Notes: generated by a model from the sequence alone, not told the origin. A stretch of DNA of 64,000 nt from Oscillospiraceae bacterium (GCA_017521325.1 JAFXCV010000045.1:1-64000); one strand, 5' to 3'; positions 47,681 through 57,078 are shown, numbered from the stretch's first letter. Numbers and translations: made by a program.

Positions 47681-49108
47681 ATGGATTTGAAGATTCTTTT
47701 TGCCGCAAGTGAGGCAGTTCCGTTTGCTGCTTCGGGCGGTCTGGCAGATGTCATCGGCTCCCTGCCCTTTGCAATCAACAGCAAGGGACATGACTGCCGT
47801 GTGGTAATGCCGCTGTATCAATCCATTCGTCCGGAACTGCGTGAAACACTGACATTTCAGACCAATATTACCGTGGATGTTTCCTGGAGAAAGCAGTACT
47901 GCGGTATCTATACAGCCGACTGGAACGGCGTGACTTATTATTTTGTTGACAACGAATACTATTTCGGACGTGAGGGACTGTACGGATTCTATGATGACTG
48001 CGAACGTTTTGCATTCTTCTCTCGTGCAGTACTCGAAATGCTGCGATATATTGATTTTACCCCCGATATCATCAACTGCAATGACTGGCAGACTGCACTG
48101 ATTCCCGTGTTCTATCAGGTGTTCTACAAGTACCAGCAGGGCTATCAGAACCTCAAGCATGTGTTCACCATCCATAATATCCAGTATCAGGGTAATTTCG
48201 GCAGGGAAGTTCTCAACGAAGTGATGGGAATTCCGCTTTATCATATGGGTCTGCTTGAATATGACGGCTCGATTAATATGATGAAGGGTGCATTTGAAAC
48301 AGCGGATAGGATCACCACCGTCAGTCCCAGCTATGCATGGGAAATTCTCGATCCGTGGTATGCGCACGGGCTTGACCGCATTCTGGTTACAAAGAAGGAC
48401 AAGCTCTCCGGCATCCTCAACGGAATTGACACCAAACTCTATGATCCGTCGGCGGATACGCTCATCGAAAAGACCTACAGTGCCGCAAAGCCGGCAGGGA
48501 AAAAGGCGTGCAAAAAGGCACTGCTTTCCGAGCTTGGTCTTCAGGAGGGCGATGAACCTGTAATCGGCATTGTCACACGTTTTGTTTCACACAAGGGTGT
48601 GGATCTGATCCGCTATGTGTTTGAGGATATCCTTCGGCTCGGCTGCAAATTTGCCATTCTTGGCAGCGGTGAGAAAATCTATGAGGATTTCTTCTCCGAA
48701 ATGCAGTTCCGCTATCCCGGACAGGTCAGCGTCACGCTGGGTTTCCGTCCGGAGCTTGCAAGAAAAATTTATGCAGGTGCTGATATGTTCCTCATGCCCT
48801 CGCAGAGTGAACCCTGTGGACTTGCACAGATGGTGGCAATGCGCTATGGTACAATTCCGATCGTCCGTGAAACCGGCGGTCTGCGTGATTCCGTCAAGGA
48901 TGATGGCAATGGCGACGGTTATGGATTCACCTTCAAGACCTATAATGCACATGATATGCTTGATGCCTGCACAAGGGCAAAGGCATCCTATGATGATGAA
49001 AAGGGCTGGAAGGCACTGATGAAGCGTGCAATGCTCTGCGATTACAGCTGGGATGCATCGGCGGATGTGTATATTTCCCTGTATGAATCGCTTTGCGAAG
49101 AAACATAA
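47681..49108 (+). CDS. glgA: Glycogen synthase
   Basis: 475 residues, GT5 family, CGGAGGTGA before the ATG. The ADP-glucose region usually reads KTGGLADV; here it reads ASGGLADV (Ala17 for Lys). The C-terminal half has FVSHKGVDL and the SQSEPCGLAQMVAMRYG motif. It elongates alpha-1,4-glucan using ADP-glucose. Last gene of the operon; a terminator follows. Confidence 0.94.
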   Translation: MDLKILFAASEAVPFAASGGLADVIGSLPFAINSKGHDCRVVMPLYQSIRPELRETLTFQTNITVDVSWRKQYCGIYTADWNGVTYYFVDNEYYFGREGLYGFYDDCERFAFFSRAVLEMLRYIDFTPDIINCNDWQTALIPVFYQVFYKYQQGYQNLKHVFTIHNIQYQGNFGREVLNEVMGIPLYHMGLLEYDGSINMMKGAFETADRITTVSPSYAWEILDPWYAHGLDRILVTKKDKLSGILNGIDTKLYDPSADTLIEKTYSAAKPAGKKACKKALLSELGLQEGDEPVIGIVTRFVSHKGVDLIRYVFEDILRLGCKFAILGSGEKIYEDFFSEMQFRYPGQVSVTLGFRPELARKIYAGADMFLMPSQSEPCGLAQMVAMRYGTIPIVRETGGLRDSVKDDGNGDGYGFTFKTYNAHDMLDACTRAKASYDDEKGWKALMKRAMLCDYSWDASADVYISLYESLCEET

Positions 49109-49110
49109 AA

Positions 49111-49141
49111 AAATCCCGTTCCGATTCCGGAACGGGATTTT
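49111..49141. terminator. Bidirectional terminator between glgA and the rubrerythrin gene
   Basis: AAATCCCGTTCC and GGAACGGGATTT form a 12-pair stem with A- and T-runs on either side. Confidence 0.88.
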
Positions 49142-49155
49142 ATGTTGTGATTCAA

Positions 49156-49707
49156 TTAACCAAAGTATCTCTTGAGAAGTCCCTCAAATGCCTTGCCGTG
49201 TCTTGCTTCATCTCTTGCCATTTCATGTACCGTGTCATGAATTGCATCGAGATTCAGTTCCTTTGCACGCTTTGCAAGATCAAGCTTGCCCTGTGTTGCG
49301 CCATGTTCAGCAGCAACTCTCTTTTCGAGATTCTCCTTTGTAGAAGAGGAAACAACCTCGCCCAGCAGCTCAGCAAACTTTGCAGCATGCTCCGCTTCCT
49401 CGTAAGCAGCCTTCTCCCAGTATAGACCAATCTCAGGATAGCCCTCTCTGTGTGCCACTCTTGCCATTGCAAGGTACATGCCAACTTCAGTGCATTCGCC
49501 TTCAAAGTTTGCTCTCAGACCTGCAATGATCTCAGGATCTGTTACAGCCTTTGCAACACCTACCTCATGCTCGCAAGCGAATACCAGAGCCTCTTCGTCA
49601 TTCTTTTCAATGAACTTGGAACCCGGTACCTTGCACTGCGGACAGACTTCCGGTGCAGAATCTCCCTCGTGAACGTAACCGCATACAGGACATACATACT
49701 TTTTCAT
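49156..49707 (-). CDS. Reverse rubrerythrin (N-terminal rubredoxin, C-terminal ferritin-like)
   Basis: 183 residues from the ATG after GGAGGAAAAGATT; an ATG five codons earlier overlaps that site. The rubredoxin iron site comes first (C6, C9, C22, C25 in [10 protein letters not shown] and CPQCKVPG). The di-iron domain follows, with [26 protein letters not shown] and [12 protein letters not shown]. This is the reverse order to classical rubrerythrin and is common in clostridia as an NADH-linked H2O2/O2 reductase. It is followed upstream by a PerR-type gene, supporting an oxidative stress role. Confidence 0.93.
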   Translation of the reverse strand: MKKYVCPVCGYVHEGDSAPEVCPQCKVPGSKFIEKNDEEALVFACEHEVGVAKAVTDPEIIAGLRANFEGECTEVGMYLAMARVAHREGYPEIGLYWEKAAYEEAEHAAKFAELLGEVVSSSTKENLEKRVAAEHGATQGKLDLAKRAKELNLDAIHDTVHEMARDEARHGKAFEGLLKRYFG

Positions 49708-49752
49708 AATCTTTTCCTCCATAAATAAAATTTTTAAATTGGTTTTAACAGG

Positions 49753-50121
49753 TTATTTGCCATCTGCCAGACACGCTGAACAAATGCCATACAAAGCAAG
49801 CTCATAGGAATCGACCTGAATATCAGAATGTTCCTTGAATGTATCCATCAGATTCTTGATGCAAACATCCTCCAGATTGCCGCATTTGCGGCAAATCAGA
49901 TGATCGTGCAGCCTTGTGGTCTTGTCGTAGCGATCCGGAGCGTCCGGCATCGGAATGCGGCGGATCTCACCGGCACGTTCCATCAGCCCGAGATTTCGGT
50001 ACACCGTACCCATCGCAATGGTCGGCATCTTTTCCTTTGCAGCAAGATAGATCTGCTCCGCAGTCATATGCCCCATTGTCATCTGAATGATCTCTGAGAT
50101 GACTCTGCGCTGCTCTGTCAT
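49753..50121 (-). CDS. perR: Fur/PerR family peroxide-type repressor
   Basis: 122 residues from the ATG eight bases after AAGGAG; a GTG three codons earlier is too close. The DNA-binding half has MTAEQIYLAAKEKMPTIAMGTVYRNL; the metal half has HDHLICRKCG and a second Cys pair, CSACL, for structural zinc. The pairing with reverse rubrerythrin points to PerR rather than iron-sensing Fur; the sensor residues cannot be settled by eye. First gene of a two-gene operon. Confidence 0.88.
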   Translation of the reverse strand: MTEQRRVISEIIQMTMGHMTAEQIYLAAKEKMPTIAMGTVYRNLGLMERAGEIRRIPMPDAPDRYDKTTRLHDHLICRKCGNLEDVCIKNLMDTFKEHSDIQVDSYELALYGICSACLADGK

Positions 50122-50140
50122 TTCCGTCACACTCCTTTCT

Positions 50141-50205
50141 GAGATTAGGAATTATTCTTAATCTCTCTGTGACTTTATTATAGCATATCACTTTGTGCTT
50201 GTCAA
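50141..50205 (-). promoter_or_regulatory. perR-rubrerythrin promoter with PerR-type operator
   Basis: On the minus strand TTGACA (50200-50205), a 17-base spacer and TATAAT (50177-50182) are followed by a palindrome at 50141-50165, with GAGATTA and TAATCTC arms around GAATTATTC. It lies over the likely transcription start, ideal for autorepression. Confidence 0.8.
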
Positions 50206-50227
50206 GCATTTTTTGAAATAATATTAG

Positions 50228-50247
50228 ATTCGTCAAATTGCACAAAT
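50228..50247 (+). promoter_or_regulatory. Second copy of the candidate shared site
   Basis: ATTCGTCAAATTGCACAAAT, an 18/20 match to the site upstream of glgB. A shorter TCGTCAAATATG lies in the pectate lyase promoter spacer (50392-50403). The surrounding gap 50206-50381 is AT-rich and otherwise holds only a small AGCGGA/TCCGCT hairpin. Confidence 0.35.
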
Positions 50248-50381
50248 ATTATTTTTGATTTAACGAATTTATTGCTTGTCAATTGAATTTTTACCTAATA
50301 GCGGAGTTTATATCCGCTTAATTATTATGAATTTTGTGTATTTTAACCAAAAGCAATAATATGTTTTGTGAAATATACCAG

Positions 50382-50410
50382 TTGTAGAGAATCGTCAAAT
50401 ATGATATAAT
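50382..50410 (+). promoter_or_regulatory. Promoter of the pectate lyase gene
   Basis: TTGTAG, a 17-base spacer and TATAAT, 75 bases before the start codon. Confidence 0.65.
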
Positions 50411-50484
50411 ATAATTATGTAAGAAAAGGAAATTAAGTGGAAGAATGGAAAAAATGAAATTGTATTTCAAAAGGAGTTAAGAAC

Positions 50485-53400
50485 ATGAAAATGAAAATGA
50501 TGAAAAAGCTGACTGCAGCGATGCTTGCAATGGCAACCGTTGTATCGTCCGTTCCGGCATACGCACAGAATGCGGTTGCATGGAACATGAATGATACCAT
50601 GCTTTCGAGTGTCAAGCTTGCACAGGCGAGCACCTCTGCCGTTGTCGTGTCTGAGAGTGCAGGCTATGCAGAAGGCGCATATGCGCAGTGGTCAGCGGTA
50701 ACGGGAGCCAGCGGCTACAACGTATACTGTGACGGCACGAAGATTGATTCGATGCTCATCAGACAGTATTCTGCCTATTTCAGAGCAGATGTAGTCGGCA
50801 TCAAGTCGGGCAGCCACACGCTGAAGATCGTTCCGATCATCGGCGGTAATGAGGATGGCTCCAAGGCAGCACAGGTGCAGGTGACATCCTCCGCACATGA
50901 CAGATCCGGCTTTGCATTTGTAAACGGCAAGGCAATGGGTGCCTACAATGCGGACGGTACACTCAAAAGTAATGCGATCGTTGTGTATGTCACCAATGCC
51001 AATAAGGATACGGTTTCCGTTTCCATGGATGCAGGCAGCGGCGTGACGACGGTAACAGGTGTGCAGAACATCATCACTGGCTACAAAAAGGGCAAGGAAA
51101 CACGACCGATCTCCATTCGTTTTATTGGAAATGTGACAGACCCCGGCAGTATGGCAAAGGGTGATCTGCTTGTAGATACCGTAAAGGCTGGCATGACGCT
51201 TGAAGGTATCGGCAATGATGCAACCTGCAATGGCTTCGGTATCGTTATCAAAAACAGCACCAATGTAGAAGTTCGCAACCTCGGCTTTATGAACTGTAAC
51301 AGTGATGAGGGTGATAACTGCGGTCTGCAGCAGGGAAATACCTACTGCTGGGTGCATAACTGTGATTTCTTCTATGGCGACGCTGGCTCCGATGCCGACC
51401 AAGCAAAGGGAGATGGTGCGCTGGATACAAAAAAATCCCAGTACATCACACATTCCTATAACCATTTCTGGGACAGCGGAAAGTGCAACCTGCAGGGTGC
51501 CAATGCAAGTGATACCTCTAATTATATCACCTACCACCACAATTGGTATGACCATTCCGATTCCCGTCATCCGAGAGTCAGAGTTGCAACGGTTCATGTG
51601 TACAACAACTACTATGACGGCAACTCCAAGTATGGTATTGGTTCCACCACAGATTCTGATATTTTTGCAGAGAGCAATTATTTCAGAAACTGTGCAAAAC
51701 CGATGATCATTTCTAAGCAGGGAAGTGATACCGAATCCACACTTTCCGGTGAAGCAGGCGGTATGATCAAAGCATACGGCAATATCGTGGAGGGCGCAAA
51801 ATCCTACAAGCCCTACAGCGCAAGTGCTTCGAATTTCGACTGCTATGATGTGACAAATAAGAGCCAGCAGGTTCCATCCTCTGTTGCTGCACTCAATGGC
51901 GGGGCAACATACAACAACTTCGACACTGCAAGCAATATGTACAGCTACACCGCAGATGCTGCGAAGGATGTTCCGTCAATCGTGAAGCAGAAGGCAGGCC
52001 GTGTAAATGGCGGCGATTTCAAGTGGACATTCAATAACAGCGTGGATGACAGCAGTGCTGATGTGAATTCTGCCCTCAAGGCAGCACTTGTGTCCTATAA
52101 GGATTCCATCGTTGCCATCGGCAGCGGCTTTACAGATAGTACGGATACTCCCCAGCAGACACAGCCTCCGGCACAGACAACTGCGCCTTCGCAGACGACT
52201 GCTCCTCCTGCAAACACCAATCCCCCCGCAGCAGCAGGCAGCTATGTCCATGATTTTACCGCAAACGGCAAGGACAGCAGCTTCTATACCATCAGCGGTA
52301 ATCTCTCAACTTCCAAGGGAACTGTGAATTATGCCGGCAAGAACCTGACGCAGTGTCTGAAGATGGAAACAGAGACCAGCATTTCCTTCAATGCAGGTGC
52401 AGGCGGCAAGCTGACGCTTGTATTTGCAGAAGCAGGCAAGGCAGTCAAGGTAGACGGAACCAAGTATACGACCGATGCAAGCGGCATTGTGACCGTTGAT
52501 CTTGCAGCAGGTGCGCACACTATTACAAAGGGTGACAGCATCAACCTGTTCTACATGACGTATGCGAGCACCGGCGGTGAACCGACCAATACAACAGCAC
52601 CGTCAACCAATCCTCCGGCGCAGACGACAGCTACAACACAGACAACAACAGTACCGAATAATACCCAGCCTCCGACAGTTGGGCCTACCATTCCCTCGGA
52701 TGCAAAGGTGATTTACTGCTCACCGAACGGAAAGGGAAGCGGTATGACAAAGGATGATCCGACGGATGTGAAGTCCGCAGTTGCAGCAGTACCTGCAGGC
52801 GGCGTGATCTACCTGCTCGGCGGTACCTACCAGTTCTCCGAAACCATCATGATCGACCAGAACAACAGCGGTACTGCAGATGCCCTCAAGACCATTTCCG
52901 CATATCCCGGTGAAACTGTAGTCTGGGATTTCACAGGACTGGGCGAAGCGGATCCCTCCAAGAGAGGCGTTGTGCTGGATGGTTCCTATTGGCACTGGTA
53001 CGGTTTTGAGATTACCAAGGCTGCCGACAATGGCATGCTCCTTTCCGGTAACCACAATACCATTGAAATGATGATATTCAATGACAACCAGGATACAGGT
53101 CTGCAGCTGTCCAGATACAGAACGGACACCAACACCATTGCACAGTGGCCGTCCTATAATCTGATTCTCAACTGCACATCCAAGAACAACTGTGATAACG
53201 CAACAATGGAAAATGCCGACGGATTTGCAGCAAAGCTGACCTGCGGCGAGGGCAATGTATTTGATGGCTGTCTTGCATACAACAACTCCGACGATGGTTG
53301 GGATTTGTATGCAAAGACAGAAACCGGTCCCATCGGTGTGGTAACCATCCGCAACAGCATTGCATTCCGTAATGGCTATACCGAATTCGGTGAGGGCTAT

Positions 53401-54231
53401 GGTGACTGTGACGGTAACGGCTTCAAGCTCGGCGGCGCAGGCGTTGGTACTGCACATGTGGTTGAAAACTGTCTGGCATTTGAAAACCTCAACTGCGGTT
53501 TTACTGACAACAACAACCCTAAGCTTGGCAGTTTGACCAATTGTACCGCATTTGACAACAGCATCGGCGGCAACGGCAAGCCGAACTTCTCCCTCTACCG
53601 CTGCACAGACGATGGCTGCGACTTTTCCAAGGTGATCTGCTATGTGAAGAACCAGGAGGGCAAGAACGACAAATTTGTCGGCACCATCGAAAATTCCGCA
53701 TACTACAACAGCGGCAAGTATTACTATGTGGGCAGCAAGCAGGCAATCAATAACGGTGACAAGATCGGCGAAGTTGTTTCACTGACTGATAATGATTTCA
53801 TCAGTCTGACAGTCGGCGCAATGGGTACGGATTTCCATAAGGAGTGGAGAAATGCAAACGGCACGATCTACACCAACGGCTTTGCACAGACAAAGGAATC
53901 AAGTCCCTATGCAGCACTTGGTGCAAAGTTCTACTACTCCGATGATCAGCCTTCTACAGAGCCTCCGGCAACCAATCCGCCCGCAACAGAGCCGCCTGCA
54001 ACGGATGTTCCTACAAATCCCGATCCCGTGGTTTACGGCGATACAAATTGTGATGGTACAGTGGATATCCTCGACATCATCACACTGAACAAGGCACTGC
54101 TTGGCAGCACAAATCTCAGCGATACCGGCACTCGGAATGCAGATGTTGACGGTGACGGAAAACCGTCCGCAAACGACTCCCTCGCAATTCTCAAGTTTAT
54201 TGTCAAGGTAATTGACAAGCTTCCTGTATAA
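50485..54231 (+). CDS. Secreted pectate lyase: FN3 - PL1 - CBM77 - PL9 - dockerin
   Basis: 1248 residues. Signal peptide ends about residue 27 (VPAYA). A fibronectin-III-like domain (about 35-135) is followed by PL1 (about 145-545, with YHHNWYDHSDSRHPRVR carrying the catalytic Arg region). After a Thr/Pro linker comes a module at about 585-700 that fits CBM77 by position; CBM77 was defined in the R. flavefaciens enzyme PL1/9. Then PL9 (about 738-1145, SPNGKGSGMTKDDP, HNTIEMMIFNDNQDTGLQLS) and, after a PPATNPPATEPP linker, a dockerin (about 1185-1248; DTNCDGTVDILD, DVDGDGKPSAND). The two lyases would cleave pectin together on the cellulosome. AAAGGAGTT precedes the ATG. Confidence 0.92.
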   Translation: MKMKMMKKLTAAMLAMATVVSSVPAYAQNAVAWNMNDTMLSSVKLAQASTSAVVVSESAGYAEGAYAQWSAVTGASGYNVYCDGTKIDSMLIRQYSAYFRADVVGIKSGSHTLKIVPIIGGNEDGSKAAQVQVTSSAHDRSGFAFVNGKAMGAYNADGTLKSNAIVVYVTNANKDTVSVSMDAGSGVTTVTGVQNIITGYKKGKETRPISIRFIGNVTDPGSMAKGDLLVDTVKAGMTLEGIGNDATCNGFGIVIKNSTNVEVRNLGFMNCNSDEGDNCGLQQGNTYCWVHNCDFFYGDAGSDADQAKGDGALDTKKSQYITHSYNHFWDSGKCNLQGANASDTSNYITYHHNWYDHSDSRHPRVRVATVHVYNNYYDGNSKYGIGSTTDSDIFAESNYFRNCAKPMIISKQGSDTESTLSGEAGGMIKAYGNIVEGAKSYKPYSASASNFDCYDVTNKSQQVPSSVAALNGGATYNNFDTASNMYSYTADAAKDVPSIVKQKAGRVNGGDFKWTFNNSVDDSSADVNSALKAALVSYKDSIVAIGSGFTDSTDTPQQTQPPAQTTAPSQTTAPPANTNPPAAAGSYVHDFTANGKDSSFYTISGNLSTSKGTVNYAGKNLTQCLKMETETSISFNAGAGGKLTLVFAEAGKAVKVDGTKYTTDASGIVTVDLAAGAHTITKGDSINLFYMTYASTGGEPTNTTAPSTNPPAQTTATTQTTTVPNNTQPPTVGPTIPSDAKVIYCSPNGKGSGMTKDDPTDVKSAVAAVPAGGVIYLLGGTYQFSETIMIDQNNSGTADALKTISAYPGETVVWDFTGLGEADPSKRGVVLDGSYWHWYGFEITKAADNGMLLSGNHNTIEMMIFNDNQDTGLQLSRYRTDTNTIAQWPSYNLILNCTSKNNCDNATMENADGFAAKLTCGEGNVFDGCLAYNNSDDGWDLYAKTETGPIGVVTIRNSIAFRNGYTEFGEGYGDCDGNGFKLGGAGVGTAHVVENCLAFENLNCGFTDNNNPKLGSLTNCTAFDNSIGGNGKPNFSLYRCTDDGCDFSKVICYVKNQEGKNDKFVGTIENSAYYNSGKYYYVGSKQAINNGDKIGEVVSLTDNDFISLTVGAMGTDFHKEWRNANGTIYTNGFAQTKESSPYAALGAKFYYSDDQPSTEPPATNPPATEPPATDVPTNPDPVVYGDTNCDGTVDILDIITLNKALLGSTNLSDTGTRNADVDGDGKPSANDSLAILKFIVKVIDKLPV

Positions 54232-54237
54232 TCACGA

Positions 54238-54260
54238 TGGGGCGGCATGATGCCGCCCCA
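54238..54260 (+). terminator. Hairpin after the pectate lyase gene
   Basis: TGGGGCGGCA and TGCCGCCCCA with a three-base loop. The T-run is weak, so read-through is possible. Confidence 0.55.
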
Positions 54261-54291
54261 CATTTATCTGCCATTGAAACGAGGTGAACCT

Positions 54292-54825
54292 ATGGAATTG
54301 AAAAAAGCCACAGATGAGGAACTCGGTTTTATCAAAACGCTCTATTTTAGGGCGTTTCCCAGCCAGGAGAGAAAGCCCTTTACGTTAATACGCAGGCAGC
54401 GTGCCAAGGGGCTTCTGGAGGTCTGGACTGCAAGCGATGGGGGAGTGCCCGTCGGATTTGCCATCACCGCCGTATCCGATTCCCTCGTGCTGCTTGACTA
54501 TCTGGCAGTTTCCGATGCGCACCGCAGTAAGGGGCTGGGCAGCAGTATCCTCCGTGCGCTTGCAGAAATCTATGGTGATACCCCAATTTTTCTGGAGATT
54601 GAAAAGCCCGATATCCATGCGAAAAATCAGTCGGAGCGCCTTGCTCGCAAGGCGTTTTATCTACGCAACGGCTATCGTGAAGCCGGAATCAATGTCCTTC
54701 TCTGGGGCGTGAAAATGGAAATTCTCACAACGGCAGACAGCCTGACGTTTGCAGAGTGCGACCGCATCTATGATCGTATCTACGGAACACGACATTCGCA
54801 GATCATTCGGGAGCTTCATTTGTAA
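54292..54825 (+). CDS. GNAT family N-acetyltransferase
   Basis: 177 residues from the ATG after GAGGTGAACCT. The acetyl-CoA loop is AVSDAHRSKGLGSSILRALAE, preceded by the beta-4 strand SLVLLDYL, and FYLRNGYREAG marks the C-terminal strand. The last 40 residues (AECDRIYDRIYGTRHSQI) are an unusual tail. Substrate unknown. It starts 60 bases after the pectate lyase stop, behind a hairpin without a firm T-run. Confidence 0.85.
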   Translation: MELKKATDEELGFIKTLYFRAFPSQERKPFTLIRRQRAKGLLEVWTASDGGVPVGFAITAVSDSLVLLDYLAVSDAHRSKGLGSSILRALAEIYGDTPIFLEIEKPDIHAKNQSERLARKAFYLRNGYREAGINVLLWGVKMEILTTADSLTFAECDRIYDRIYGTRHSQIIRELHL

Positions 54826-54966
54826 GGCTGCACAAAATTGAAGGCGATTTTTGTGCAGTCCTACAAAGTTTCTTGTTGTTTTCAAAAAAGTGTCAATTTT
54901 TGCCTTTCTTTGTTGTCTATATATTATAGAGCCGTGTCAGAACGGCAAAAATAAAGGAGGGAGCGT

Positions 54967-55194
54967 ATGATACAGGAGTACAACCAGACAAGAAAAATTA
55001 TGCATGACAGGCTGCGGAAACTCCGCAAATCCAACCACATCACACAGGAGGAGCTTTCCCGACAGCTCGGCATCAGCAGGCGAACCTATGCCAATTACGA
55101 GCGTGGCGTTCATGCAATGCCGGCGGAGATTCTTGTCCGTATTGCGGACACCTTTGATGAAAGCCTTGATTATCTGACGGGCAGAACTTCCTGA
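54967..55194 (+). CDS. Small XRE-family HTH regulator
   Basis: 75 residues, nearly all one helix-turn-helix domain: LRKLRKSNHITQEELSRQLGISRRTYANYERG. There is no sensor domain. AAAGGAGGGAGCGT precedes the ATG. Its target is unknown; it lies between an acetyltransferase and the cardiolipin synthase gene, separated from the latter by a strong terminator. Confidence 0.9.
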   Translation: MIQEYNQTRKIMHDRLRKLRKSNHITQEELSRQLGISRRTYANYERGVHAMPAEILVRIADTFDESLDYLTGRTS

Positions 55195-55208
55195 GAAAAT
55201 GCGATTTC

Positions 55209-55237
55209 GTACTGTGCATCCGCACAGTACTTTTTTT
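55209..55237 (+). terminator. Terminator after the XRE gene
   Basis: GTACTGTGC and GCACAGTAC pair perfectly with a four-base loop, then seven T. Confidence 0.9.
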
Positions 55238-55317
55238 CTTAGCTACTGGAAAATACAGTGCAACTGTGGTATAATAAAATTATACCATGAAACTTGGGAT
55301 AGAACAGGAGGTAAAAA

Positions 55318-56850
55318 ATGCGATCGGAAGAAAAAACAAATGTCCGCAACAGCGTCAGCCGCATGTTTTTTGTTGTGCTGAGTATTCTTATTCAGATCGG
55401 CTGGCTCTGCCTGCTTGTTATAGGACTAAACCGCCATTCCGCATGGATTTCCCTTGCAAGCAGTTTGCTTGCCGCAATTCTCGTGCTGCATATTTATGTG
55501 TCCCGTAAGAATGCCGCATTCAAAATGCCGTGGATCATCCTGCTTCTGCTTCTGCCGCCCCTTGGCGTGATGCTTTACAGCATGTTCGGAAGTGCAGGTG
55601 CAACCGCTGCTGTGAGAAAGCGTTATCGCAAGGTGCAGGAGGAATTTGCCCCCCTGTACGCACGTCCCGATGATGCCCTGCGTGCAGTGGAATCCCGTGA
55701 TCCTGCCGCAGCAAATCACATGCGCTATCTTCGGGATTATGCAGGCTGCCCCGTGTTCGCAAATACATCTGTGGAATATTACGGCGATACGATGCAGGCA
55801 TTTCTTGCCCAGCTTGAAGCCATGGAACAGGCGGAGCATTTCATTTTCATGGAATACCACGCCATTGAGGAGGCAAAAGCCTTCTCCATGCTCAGGGATG
55901 TCCTCGCCCGCAAGGCTGCACAGGGCGTTGAAGTGCGGATTTTTTACGATGATGTGGGCAGCATTGGATTTATCAACCTCGATTTCATCAAGCGCATGAA
56001 GGAAATCGGCATCGAATGCCGTGCATTCAACCCCGTTATGCCTTTTCTCAATATTTTCATGAATCACCGTGACCACCGTAAAATTACGGTGGTGGACGGA
56101 AAAATTGCATTCACGGGCGGCTATAACCTTGCCGATGAGTACTTCAACATGACGCACCCTTTCGGCGAATGGAAGGATACAGGCGTGAAGCTCACAGGTG
56201 CGGCGGTACGAAGCCTGACGCTGATGTTTCTGGAAATGTGGAACTGCGACAAGCACACCGATACCGACATCACAAAATACCTGCCGGAATCGACGGCAGA
56301 AGGGGAGGGCTTTGTCCAGCCCTATGCGGATACACCGCTTGATGATGAATATGTAGGGGAGAATGTGTATCTAAATCTGGCAGGCTATGCCAAGCACCGC
56401 CTGTGGATCACAACGCCGTATCTGATCATTAGTGACGAGATGACCCGTGCGCTTACACTTGCAGCAAAGCGTGGCGTGGATGTGCGTATCATCACTCCGG
56501 GCATTCCCGATAAAAAGGTGATCTATCAGGTGACTCGATCCTATTATGCGCAGCTTGCGGTGCATGGAATCCGTATCTACGAGTACACTCCCGGCTTTAT
56601 GCATGCAAAGCAGATGCTGTGTGATGCGAATGCTGCCGTGGTGGGTACGATCAACATGGACTACCGCAGCCTTTACCACCATTTCGAAAATGGCGTCCTT
56701 CTTTGGGAATGCCCTGCCATTTCCGATATTGCGGATGATTTTGAAACAATGTTCAGGGAAAGTGCTGAGGTCACGGAAAAATATCGCAGCAGCCCGAAGG
56801 TTATGCGTCTGGGACAGGCATTGCTTCGCTTGCTTGCGCCGCTGCTTTGA
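55318..56850 (+). CDS. cls: Cardiolipin synthase
   Basis: 510 residues. Two N-terminal membrane helices (about 16-36, 38-58) and a third hydrophobic stretch (about 69-86) precede two phospholipase D motifs: H253-x-K255-x4-D260 in NHRDHRKITVVD and H429-x-K431-x4-D436 in MHAKQMLCD. It condenses two phosphatidylglycerols to cardiolipin at the membrane. GGAGGTAAAAA precedes the start, with a TGGTATAAT extended -10 at 55267-55275. Confidence 0.94.
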   Translation: MRSEEKTNVRNSVSRMFFVVLSILIQIGWLCLLVIGLNRHSAWISLASSLLAAILVLHIYVSRKNAAFKMPWIILLLLLPPLGVMLYSMFGSAGATAAVRKRYRKVQEEFAPLYARPDDALRAVESRDPAAANHMRYLRDYAGCPVFANTSVEYYGDTMQAFLAQLEAMEQAEHFIFMEYHAIEEAKAFSMLRDVLARKAAQGVEVRIFYDDVGSIGFINLDFIKRMKEIGIECRAFNPVMPFLNIFMNHRDHRKITVVDGKIAFTGGYNLADEYFNMTHPFGEWKDTGVKLTGAAVRSLTLMFLEMWNCDKHTDTDITKYLPESTAEGEGFVQPYADTPLDDEYVGENVYLNLAGYAKHRLWITTPYLIISDEMTRALTLAAKRGVDVRIITPGIPDKKVIYQVTRSYYAQLAVHGIRIYEYTPGFMHAKQMLCDANAAVVGTINMDYRSLYHHFENGVLLWECPAISDIADDFETMFRESAEVTEKYRSSPKVMRLGQALLRLLAPLL

Positions 56851-56865
56851 GGTGCATCGGAACGA

Positions 56866-56903
56866 GAGGTTACGGGTATCTTATGAAATCCGTAACTTCT
56901 TTT
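56866..56903 (+). terminator. Terminator after cls
   Basis: GAGGTTACGG pairs with CCGTAACTTC (one G-T pair), then TTTT. The rest of the 330-base gap 56851-57180 holds only the adhE promoter and the short match GCATAAATTTCA (57021-57032), also found upstream of glgB. Confidence 0.7.
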
Positions 56904-57078
56904 GTATTGAGGCAATACCGCTATTCTGATACATAATTCAGTGAAGCATTCACATACTACTTCCGAGGTGATAAGCATGGCAGAACGATTCTTATCAGTA
57001 GGGGGCACCTTGTAAAAAGTGCATAAATTTCACAATTGTTTTTAATCAAAAATGGCTATTCGATTCTTGCAAAATCCA

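Noticed and set aside
57031..57060. Rex-type redox operator before adhE
   Set aside because: ATTGTTTTTAATCAAAAAT has a TTGTT half but no matching TTAACAA arm, so it does not meet the Rex pattern.
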